64,000 bases of DNA, from NCBI GenBank assembly GCA_013298565.1, contig JAAFIC010000005.1, forward strand, positions 1 through 64,000, in the 5' to 3' direction. Positions 58,446-64,000 of this stretch are shown piece by piece (the stretch's first letter is position 1; each line of letters starts with the position of its first letter). This DNA comes from Alphaproteobacteria bacterium (GTDB taxonomy: Bacteria; Pseudomonadota; Alphaproteobacteria; Elsterales; Elsteraceae). A model generated the notes under the pieces. It worked only from the letters and a program-made list of their open reading frames with translations. It was not told where the DNA came from and did no database searches. Both the position numbers and the translations under genes were made by a program.

Positions 58446-58774
58446 AGCCGCGCGCCTTAACACTGGCGCGGCTCTATAAGCCGCCATTGAGGCGGCGGCC
58501 AAGGGCGCGGATGCGCCCGCCCGGCGAGGGCTAAGATAAAACTAGAGCGTCTTGCGTCAACCTTTACGCAAGACGCTCTAGAGCATCGTGCGTCAACTAT
58601 GACGCACGATGCTCTCGCTTTCTTTTAGCCCTCGCCGCCAGGTGCGTTGACGCGCCAAGCGCTTGGCCGGGCGCGTCCGCGCCCTTGGCCGCCGCCTCAC
58701 CCGACACGCTTGGCGTGTCAAACACGCCTGATGCGGCTTTTAGAGCCGTGCCAGAGTTAAGGCGCGCGGCTCTA
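58443..58774. repeat. 332-bp intergenic palindromic element (full copy)
   Basis: The ends are 34-base inverted repeats (58443-58476 and 58741-58774, two mismatches), each itself a hairpin (TAGAGCCGCGC arms in the left one). Inside are inverted copies of the GC-rich block (58480-58534 and about 58626-58697, the second with an insert), and at the centre two perfect hairpins: 16-base arms 58542-58557 with 58566-58581, and 16-base arms 58580-58595 with 58600-58615. No coding frame is supported. It lies between the ParE-type gene and deoA. Confidence 0.92.
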
Positions 58775-58781
58775 ACCCCCT

Positions 58782-60104
58782 CTACCCCAACCGTTCAGCC
58801 ACAATCGGCCCGCGCGCCGGGGCCGTCTCGCCAATCGTCATTGCCGCCTGAACTATCGCCGTTGCCCGCGCGGCTTGAGCTGTATCTCTCACATGCAGGC
58901 GCGCGAGGGGTTGGCCGGGGCCGACGGATGCGCCAAGCCCGACGATCTCGGTAAGGCCCACCAGCGGATCGACCGGATCGGCGGAGCGAGTGCGCCCACC
59001 GCCGATGGCGACCACGGCTAGGCCAATCTCGCGCGTGTCGATGGCGGTCACAATCCCCGCGCGCGGAGCCGGAATATCAACGGTGAGCGCTGGAAGCGGC
59101 AGATAGTGCGCTTGCTTCTCGAACAGATCAGCAGGGCCACCCAGGGCCACCACCATCCGCGCGAAAATCTCGGCGGCAGCGCCGGAGGCCAGCGCCGCTT
59201 CTGCCTGAGCTTGCGCCTCGGCCAGATCGCCCGCGAGGCGGCTTGCCAGCAGCATTTCGGCGGCGAGGGCAATCGTGACGGCGTGCAAGCGCGTCTCCCG
59301 GCGTGTGCCGCTGAGATAGTCCAGCGCTTCCACGACTTCCACGGCATTGCCCGCTGTCGTGCCGAGCACCTCGTTCATATCGGTAAGAAGCGCCCGCGTT
59401 GGGCAACCCGCGCCATTGGCCACTGTGCAGATGCTGTGCGCGAGGTCGCGCGAGCGGTCCAGCGCGCCCATGAAGGAGCCGGAGCCGAATTTTACGTCCA
59501 TCACCAGGGCATCCAGCCCAGCGGCGAGTTTTTTCGACAGGATCGAGGCGGTAATCAGCGGGATAGATTCCACCGTCGCCGTCACGTCGCGAATGCCGTA
59601 GAGGCGCTTATCGGCGGGGGCCATAGCGCTGGTTTGCCCGATGATGGCGCAGCCAACCTCTTTCGTCACTTTGGCAAAAAGCTCGGGCGACGGAATGGCG
59701 TTATAGCCGGGAATGCTCTCCAGCTTATCCAGCGTCCCGCCGGTATGCCCCAGCCCGCGCCCGGAGATCATCGGCACCGCCGCGCCGCAAGCCGCGACAA
59801 TCGGCGCAAGCATGAGGCTAACTTTATCACCGACGCCGCCCGTGGAATGCTTATCAACGACGGGCCGACCAAGGTTCTGCGGTTTCCAGTTCAGCACCGC
59901 GCCGCTATCGCGCATCCCGCAGGTCAGCGCAATGCGCTCGTCCAGGCTCATGCCTTGGAAGAACACTGCCATGGCGAATGCACCGACTTGTTCGTCGGCC
60001 ATGCTGCCCGTCGTAATGCCTTGGACGATAAAGGCGATTTCCTCAGCGGTCAGGGCGTTGCCGTCGCGCTTTTTGCGGATTAGCTCTTGCGGAAGAAAGC
60101 TCAT
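58782..60104 (-). CDS. deoA: Thymidine phosphorylase
   Basis: A 440-residue enzyme that splits thymidine or deoxyuridine to base and deoxyribose-1-phosphate. It begins MSFLPQELIRKKRDGNALTA; the nucleoside phosphorylase signature is visible (DKHSTGGVGDKVSLMLAPIV, SGRGLGHTGGTLDKLESIPG, and the C-terminal glycine-rich barrel HKL-like region with EKQAHYLPLP). The ATG at 60104 fits the family better than the frame to 60146. It follows deoC in the salvage set, but a plus-strand antitoxin islet lies between them. Confidence 0.96.
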   Translation of the reverse strand: MSFLPQELIRKKRDGNALTAEEIAFIVQGITTGSMADEQVGAFAMAVFFQGMSLDERIALTCGMRDSGAVLNWKPQNLGRPVVDKHSTGGVGDKVSLMLAPIVAACGAAVPMISGRGLGHTGGTLDKLESIPGYNAIPSPELFAKVTKEVGCAIIGQTSAMAPADKRLYGIRDVTATVESIPLITASILSKKLAAGLDALVMDVKFGSGSFMGALDRSRDLAHSICTVANGAGCPTRALLTDMNEVLGTTAGNAVEVVEALDYLSGTRRETRLHAVTIALAAEMLLASRLAGDLAEAQAQAEAALASGAAAEIFARMVVALGGPADLFEKQAHYLPLPALTVDIPAPRAGIVTAIDTREIGLAVVAIGGGRTRSADPVDPLVGLTEIVGLGASVGPGQPLARLHVRDTAQAARATAIVQAAMTIGETAPARGPIVAERLG

Positions 60105-60155
60105 AAAATCACTTTTCTGGATTGACGAGATGCGGAATTTCCGCACTCTTTAGCC

Positions 60156-60275
60156 ATGCACACCGTCATTGAAACGCCAGCTTATCTGGCCTCCGCGAAG
60201 GAGGAAAGCGTCTCCGAGGCGGAGCGGCTGGCTATCGTGACTTTCATTGCCCATACCCAGATGCGGGGGCGATTA
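60156..60275 (+). pseudogene. Truncated HigB/RelE-type toxin remnant
   Basis: The frame from 60156 begins MHTVIETPAYLASAKEESVS and reads EAERLAIVTFIAH, the usual N-terminus of a HigB/RelE-type toxin. Then a one-base frame change is seen: the next frame reads PDAGAIMAGS, the expected continuation. The rest of the toxin (about 70 residues) is missing; the sequence joins the antitoxin N-terminus. Only the first third survives. The call rests on recall of the family pattern. Confidence 0.7.
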
Positions 60276-60565
60276 TGGCCGGATCCCGAATTTTGCAAGG
60301 GGCGCGGGAAGCTCTCGCTTATGCGCGGGGCGACGCTAGTACAGAAGAGTATATTGCACACACTCCTGAAGCTGTGGATGTCCGCGCCATTCGCCGGAAG
60401 CTCGGCTTATCGCAAAAGGCATTCTCCGCCCGCTATGGCTTTTCCTTTGGGCGTATCCGCGATTGGGAGCAGGGCCGATCGAGCATCGACACGCCCTCCC
60501 GTCTGTTGCTGAAGATCATCGAGACCGAACCGGAGGTCGTAGAACGGGCGCTCGCCCTCCGATAG
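60275..60565 (+). CDS. Solitary HigA-type XRE antitoxin
   Basis: A 96-residue helix-turn-helix protein: an N-terminal arm GSRILQGAREALAYARGDAS, then the Cro/CI domain (VDVRAIRRKLGLSQKAFSAR, FSFGRIRDWEQGRSSID). It matches the HigA antitoxins that follow HigB toxins. Its partner toxin is truncated upstream, so it is probably a surviving antitoxin or a small repressor. It is on the plus strand, in the middle of a minus-strand salvage operon, which shows that it came in later. Confidence 0.85.
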   Translation: MAGSRILQGAREALAYARGDASTEEYIAHTPEAVDVRAIRRKLGLSQKAFSARYGFSFGRIRDWEQGRSSIDTPSRLLLKIIETEPEVVERALALR

Positions 60566-60575
60566 TGAAGATACC

Positions 60576-61334
60576 TCAATAAGAAGCGCGCGACGGTTCA
60601 GCCGTGGGGGCAGAATGCCCCAGCGTCCGCAATAAATCATCCAGCAAGGACGAGGCGCCGAAGCGGAAGGTTTCCGGCGTGGCCCAGGCTGGCCCCATAA
60701 TTTCGTCGGCCACGGCGAGATAGGCGCGGGCATCGGCCAAAGTCCGCACACCGCCGGAGGCTTTGAAACCCACGTCCGGGTCCATATCGTGAATGACCGA
60801 CAGCATGATACGCGCAGCGTCTAAAGTGGCCCCAACGGCGGTCTTGCCCGTGGAGGTTTTGAGGAAATCTGCGCCCGAGAGAATAGCGGCTTCCGATGCT
60901 TCCCGGATCGCAGTCGGGCTGGCGAGCGCCCCTGTTTCCAAGATCACCTTCAAGATCACCCCGGTTGGGCACACCGCCCGCGCGGCGGCCACAATGTCGC
61001 GCGCAAAGGTGCGCTTGCCCGACAAGAACGCCTGCCAGGGGAAGACCAGATCAATCTCATCGGCCCCAGCGACCAGGGCGGCCTTAATATCGGCCTCGAT
61101 AGTTTTACGCTCTTGCGTGCCGTCGGGGAAATTCACCACCGTCGCAAGCCCGATACGCTGATCGAGCAGCCCATTGGCCAAACCTACGAACGGCCCGTAG
61201 AGACAAATTGCCGCAACCGGCCCGGCGGGAGTCACGGCCTTCCCGCACAGGGCGCGAATGGTCGCGTCTGTATCGGTATCGTTCAGCGAGGTCAGGTCCA
61301 GCAGGGCCAGCGCGCGGGCAGCGGTTTCCGTCAT
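60576..61334 (-). CDS. deoC: Deoxyribose-phosphate aldolase
   Basis: A 252-residue TIM-barrel aldolase that splits 2-deoxyribose-5-phosphate to glyceraldehyde-3-phosphate and acetaldehyde. Catalytic residues are visible: Asp95 (ADEIDLVFPW), Schiff-base Lys159 (SGADFLKTSTGKT) and Lys191 (DVGFKASGGVRT). The start overlaps the punA stop by 4 bases (ATGA). The enzyme links nucleoside salvage to glycolysis, though phosphopentomutase (deoB) is missing from the window. It has a C-terminal extension (HSAPTAEPSRASY). Confidence 0.97.
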   Translation of the reverse strand: MTETAARALALLDLTSLNDTDTDATIRALCGKAVTPAGPVAAICLYGPFVGLANGLLDQRIGLATVVNFPDGTQERKTIEADIKAALVAGADEIDLVFPWQAFLSGKRTFARDIVAAARAVCPTGVILKVILETGALASPTAIREASEAAILSGADFLKTSTGKTAVGATLDAARIMLSVIHDMDPDVGFKASGGVRTLADARAYLAVADEIMGPAWATPETFRFGASSLLDDLLRTLGHSAPTAEPSRASY

Positions 61335-62140
61335 GTCCCCATATCCTCCAGCAAGGCGATAACCAACCGCGTGAGGTCTTTTCCCGCCTGTGCTGCCAGC
61401 TTTAAGGTATGAGCATGGCTTAAGGCGGTATCGCTGAGACCTTCACCGAGATTGGTAATGGCTGATACCCCAGCGACGGTTAAACCGCAATGGCGCGCGA
61501 GAATTACTTCCGGCACCGTGCTCATGCCCACGGCATCACCGCCTAAGCGCTGGAAGGCCCGAATTTCGGCGGGGGTCTCGAAACAGGGGCCAGTAACGGC
61601 GATGTAAACCCCCTCTTGCAGCGGAATCCCCAAGGTTTCCGCCCTTGCCCGAATTTTGGCGCGCGTTTCGGCATCATAGGCATTGGCCATGGGCGGAAAG
61701 CGCGGGCCGATAGTCTCGTCGTTCGGGCCAATCAGCGGATTGCCGTTCATCAGATTGATGTGATCGGCAATGAGCATTAGCGCGCCCGGCGCCAAATCGA
61801 GCCGTAGGGAGCCTGCGGCGTTGGTGACGATTAAAAGCTCGGCCCCCAACCCCCTCATCGCCCGGATCGGCACTGCCATACCCGCGAGACCCTCGCCCTC
61901 ATATACATGCTTGCGGCCCTTGAACCCGGCAACGGCAACGCCGCCCAAAGTGCCCAGCACTAACTCGCCCGAATGCCCGGCAACGGTAGAGCTTGGAAAG
62001 CCCGGAATTTCGGCATAGGGAATAACAATCGGGTTTTCGATTTGATCGGCCAGCCCGCCTAAGCCGGACCCGAGAATAATCGCGACGCGCGGGGTAAAGC
62101 CGGGGGCTTTGGCGCGGATCGTCTCGATAGCAGTCGTCAT
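61331..62140 (-). CDS. punA: Purine nucleoside phosphorylase
   Basis: A 269-residue trimeric-type PNP. It begins MTTAIETIRAKAPGFTPRVA and shows the phosphate-binding GSGLGGLADQ, VAGHSGELVLG, the ribose/base site RTLNAAGS-like VTNAAGSLRLDL and MSTVPEVILARHCGL with AGVSAITNL. It cleaves inosine, guanosine and deoxy forms to base and (deoxy)ribose-1-phosphate. The ATG at 62140 starts in an ATGA overlap with the DUF1491 gene, and the stop overlaps deoC the same way. Confidence 0.95.
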   Translation of the reverse strand: MTTAIETIRAKAPGFTPRVAIILGSGLGGLADQIENPIVIPYAEIPGFPSSTVAGHSGELVLGTLGGVAVAGFKGRKHVYEGEGLAGMAVPIRAMRGLGAELLIVTNAAGSLRLDLAPGALMLIADHINLMNGNPLIGPNDETIGPRFPPMANAYDAETRAKIRARAETLGIPLQEGVYIAVTGPCFETPAEIRAFQRLGGDAVGMSTVPEVILARHCGLTVAGVSAITNLGEGLSDTALSHAHTLKLAAQAGKDLTRLVIALLEDMGT

Positions 62141-62472
62141 AGAACAGGCTCCTCGAACGGGTGACGGCCTGCGCGGTCTTCGATCTCGACGACCCACAGG
62201 TCGGGATCTCTGCGGCGGGCGCGGGAAATTGTCTCTTCGGCATCGGCTTCGGGAATAAGGTCGGGGCCGGAGGCGCGCAGCCACGCTTTCGCGCCCTCAA
62301 GGGTACGGGTTTGGGTCAGGACCGTGCAGCCTGCCGCGCCCTGATTGATGACGACAAGCACGGCCCCCGCCTGCGGGTCGCCCTTATGGCGCACCATCAT
62401 CGAGATACCCAGGGCGTTCCAGCGCCGGATATGAGCGCGCAACCAAAAATCGGTGGCGAGGCCGCTGGTCAT
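62137..62472 (-). CDS. DUF1491-family protein in the nucleoside operon
   Basis: A 111-residue protein with the DUF1491 pattern: MTSGLATDFWLRAHIRRWNA at the start, MVRHKGDPQAGAVLVVINQG and a close DPDLWVVEIEDRAGRHPFEE. The function of this alphaproteobacterial family is unknown. It lies between cdd and punA with 4-base ATGA overlaps on both sides (62469-62472 and 62137-62140). The longer frame back to 62661 runs through the cdd repeats and is rejected. Confidence 0.82.
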   Translation of the reverse strand: MTSGLATDFWLRAHIRRWNALGISMMVRHKGDPQAGAVLVVINQGAAGCTVLTQTRTLEGAKAWLRASGPDLIPEADAEETISRARRRDPDLWVVEIEDRAGRHPFEEPVL

Positions 62473-62948
62473 GCCAGCGGCGCATCCGGCAAATGGCCCG
62501 AGGGTAGATGGCCTGGGGGTAGATGGCCTAGGGGTAGATGATTGGGGCCGAAAGCGCGGGGGAGAAGCGCGCCCAGAGTGACGATCTCGAAGCTGCCATC
62601 GGCGGCTGCAATCGCAATCGGCGTTTCCACGCTGCCAAACTCGAACAGGCGCTGGCGGCAACCGCCGCAGGGCGTGCAGAGATCGGGGCCGGAGCCGATA
62701 ACGGCAACCGCCCTTAACCGCCGCGCGCCATTCGCCACCATCGTGCCGATAGCGCAGGCTTCGGCACAGCTCCCTTGCGGATAGGCCGCGTTTTCCACAT
62801 TCGCGCCCACGAAAATCTGCCCGCTCGGCGTGAGCAGGGCCGCGCCGACGTGATAGTGAGAATAGGGCGCATAGGCGTGGCGGCGCACGGCCATCGCTGC
62901 CGCCACGAGGGCCTTGAAATCAATTACATCAGTCATCGTATCGGTCAT
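62469..62948 (-). CDS. cdd: Cytidine deaminase with repetitive C-terminal tail
   Basis: A 159-residue enzyme that converts cytidine and deoxycytidine to uridine forms. The zinc site is complete: Cys61-Ala-Glu63 (GSCAEACAIG), Cys94 and Cys97 (CTPCGGCRQR). The ATG at 62948 overlaps the permease stop. The normal domain ends near residue 132; a tail of about 28 residues follows (GPNHLPLGHLPPGHLPSGHL), made by three 15-base DNA repeats at 62500-62544. The tail runs into the DUF1491 start codon. Confidence 0.93.
   Translation of the reverse strand: MTDTMTDVIDFKALVAAAMAVRRHAYAPYSHYHVGAALLTPSGQIFVGANVENAAYPQGSCAEACAIGTMVANGARRLRAVAVIGSGPDLCTPCGGCRQRLFEFGSVETPIAIAAADGSFEIVTLGALLPRAFGPNHLPLGHLPPGHLPSGHLPDAPLA
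62500..62544 (+). repeat. Three 15-base tandem repeats in the cdd tail
   Basis: Units of the type GGGGGTAGATGGCCT occur at 62500-62514, 62515-62529 and 62530-62544, the last with changes at its end. They are in frame and encode five-residue repeats of the HLPxG type in the cdd C-terminal tail. Copy number may vary among strains. Confidence 0.85.
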
Positions 62949-63907
62949 CGGGATTTCACATAGGGCAGGCCAATGGCTTTCGGTGCGACGGCTTTTCCGA
63001 CGAACCCAGCCAGCAGCAGAACCGTGAGAATATAGGGAACGGCTTGGATGAACTGCACCGAGACTTCGCCGATAATCGGCAACGGCACGCCCTGCAAGCG
63101 CACTTGCAGCGCGTCGGTGAAGGCAAACAGCAGGCAGGCGAACAGCGTAGGCCAGGGCTTCCACTTACCAAAGATGAGGGCCGCTAAGGCAAGATAGCCT
63201 TTCCCGGCGGTCATATCCTGCAAAAACCCGCTTGATTGTGCGATGGAAAGGTAGCCCCCCGCCATACCGCATAGCACCCCGTTGCAGGCGAGCGCCAGAT
63301 AGCGGGTGCGCGCAACGCTGACCCCGGCGGTATCGACCGCGTGGGGATTATCGCCAACGGCCCGCAGGCGTAACCCGAAGCGGGTTTTATACAGGATATA
63401 GGCGACCAGCGGCACGATCAGCGCGGTTAGATAGACGGGGGCGGTGTGGCCGGAAATCACATCGCTATAAAGCCGCCCGAGAATTGGCACGTCTTGAAGG
63501 GTTTCTGCCAGCGGCAGATCAATGGGCCGGAACCGCCCCTCCGTGGGCAGGATCGGCGTGCGCCCGCCCTCGTGGAACCAGGCGGAGGCCAGCGTGGGGG
63601 TAATTCCAGCCGCGACAATATTGATCGCCATACCGGAAACCATCTGATTACCGTTGTGCGTGACGCAGGCGAAGGCATGAACCATCGACAGCCCCAAGGC
63701 GGTCAGCATAGCCGCCAGCAGCCCCAGCCAAGGGTCTGCCGCAATAAAGGCCACCGCGCCGCCGGCAAAGGCCGCTGCCAACATTTTGCCTTCAAGTCCA
63801 ATATCGACAACGCCAGCGCGTTCGGAAAACAGCCCCGCCAACCCTGCCAGCACCAGCGGGGTCGCTACGCGGAAGGTGGCGTCGAGCATGGAAACGAGCA
63901 TATCCAT
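62945..63907 (-). CDS. Nucleoside ABC transporter permease (BmpC/NupQ-like)
   Basis: A 320-residue membrane permease of the branched-chain/ribose type (BPD_transp_2). It begins MDMLVSMLDATFRVATPLVL and holds about eight hydrophobic segments, with the phrase LRAVGDNPHAVDTAGVSVAR found in NupQ/BmpC/YufQ-type permeases. It pairs with the partial permease upstream. Nucleoside as substrate is inferred from the salvage genes following it with ATGA overlap at cdd. The ATPase and binding protein are outside the window. Confidence 0.9.
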   Translation of the reverse strand: MDMLVSMLDATFRVATPLVLAGLAGLFSERAGVVDIGLEGKMLAAAFAGGAVAFIAADPWLGLLAAMLTALGLSMVHAFACVTHNGNQMVSGMAINIVAAGITPTLASAWFHEGGRTPILPTEGRFRPIDLPLAETLQDVPILGRLYSDVISGHTAPVYLTALIVPLVAYILYKTRFGLRLRAVGDNPHAVDTAGVSVARTRYLALACNGVLCGMAGGYLSIAQSSGFLQDMTAGKGYLALAALIFGKWKPWPTLFACLLFAFTDALQVRLQGVPLPIIGEVSVQFIQAVPYILTVLLLAGFVGKAVAPKAIGLPYVKSR

Positions 63908-63917
63908 TGCGGCCCCC

Positions 63918-64000
63918 TTACACGGTTTTCGGTTTGAAATAGGCTTCGAGCGGCGCGCGGAATAGGTTTTCCAACGCCCCGCAGAACAAAATCACCAGCC
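63918..64000 (-). CDS. C-terminal end of a second ABC permease (BmpB/NupP-like, cut by window edge)
   Basis: The minus-strand frame from the right edge reads LVILFCGALENLFRAPLEAY and ends KPKTV with TAA at 63918-63920. The position directly upstream of the NupQ-like permease (10-base gap), and the hydrophobic start, fit the partner permease of the nucleoside transporter. Only 27 codons are visible, so the family is inferred from place. Confidence 0.6.
   Translation of the reverse strand, partial: LVILFCGALENLFRAPLEAYFKPKTV

Noticed and set aside
59106..60083. Plus-strand 325-codon frame opposite deoA
   Set aside because: It is a shadow of deoA, rich in His, Arg and Gly, with no family match.

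Overview
The window is a stretch of GC-rich alphaproteobacterial chromosome. Gene content and order point to the Rhodospirillales (an Azospirillum/Elstera-type relative), but I cannot fix the genus from sequence alone. Supporting signs are a ChvG/ChvI pair, a phoR-pstSCAB-phoU-phoB cluster, an mdh-sucC-sucD-sucA-sucB cluster, CobS/CobT, a DUF1491 gene and a probable Irr (iron control) box in front of dps. No rRNA, tRNA, CRISPR array or complete insertion sequence was found.

Layout. 0-2.9 kb: end of a membrane protein, a RelBE-type toxin-antitoxin pair, an HD hydrolase, mutY and a DciA-like (DUF721) gene. 3.1-8.2 kb: an AT-rich orphan AAA ATPase, a divergent PEP carboxylase and a HigBA-type pair, all between the DciA-like gene and dsbA, which are often neighbours in alphaproteobacteria. 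8.3-12.5 kb: dsbA, then a small islet (a decayed second copy of part of chvG, a MNT/HEPN toxin-antitoxin pair, the tail of an Mrr-type restriction gene), then chvG/chvI. 12.6-18.2 kb: a flavin-binding protein, comF, an Atm1-type ABC exporter, dps, a LysR regulator and a lone ccmB. 18.2-28.4 kb: TCA-cycle genes and malic enzyme. 28.4-36.4 kb: phosphate regulon. 36.6-43.9 kb: a chemoreceptor, a sugar-kinase-like gene with an unknown partner, a GAF histidine kinase, a GlxA-type regulator divergent from an MFS exporter, and trxA. 44.3-47.9 kb: lppC, rsmI, yraN, gshB. 47.9-55.5 kb: a ParDE-like pair whose toxin lacks a normal start, cobS/cobT, a CheZ-like phosphatase, a thiolase and a probable class III PHA synthase pair. 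55.6-58.4 kb: a nitronate monooxygenase-like gene, a GST and a ParDE-like pair. 58.4-64 kb: a 332-bp palindromic element, then a nucleoside uptake and salvage operon interrupted by a solitary HigA-type antitoxin.

How the genes connect. Central carbon genes form one block: TCA enzymes, malic enzyme and the PEPC-like gene. The phosphate genes form a full sense-and-import unit. The salvage genes on the minus strand (permeases, cdd, DUF1491, punA, deoC, deoA) make a route from imported nucleosides to bases and glyceraldehyde-3-phosphate plus acetaldehyde, with four successive 4-base start/stop overlaps.

Most unusual items: (1) a family of intergenic palindromes seen as a full 332-bp element (58443-58774), a half copy (44092-44225) and a single hairpin (52367-52406), two of which supply the stop codon of the upstream gene; (2) the PEP carboxylase homologue with changes at catalytic motifs; (3) several decayed genes: a chvG fragment, an Mrr tail, a HigB remnant and a ParE gene with no ATG/GTG/TTG at its expected start.
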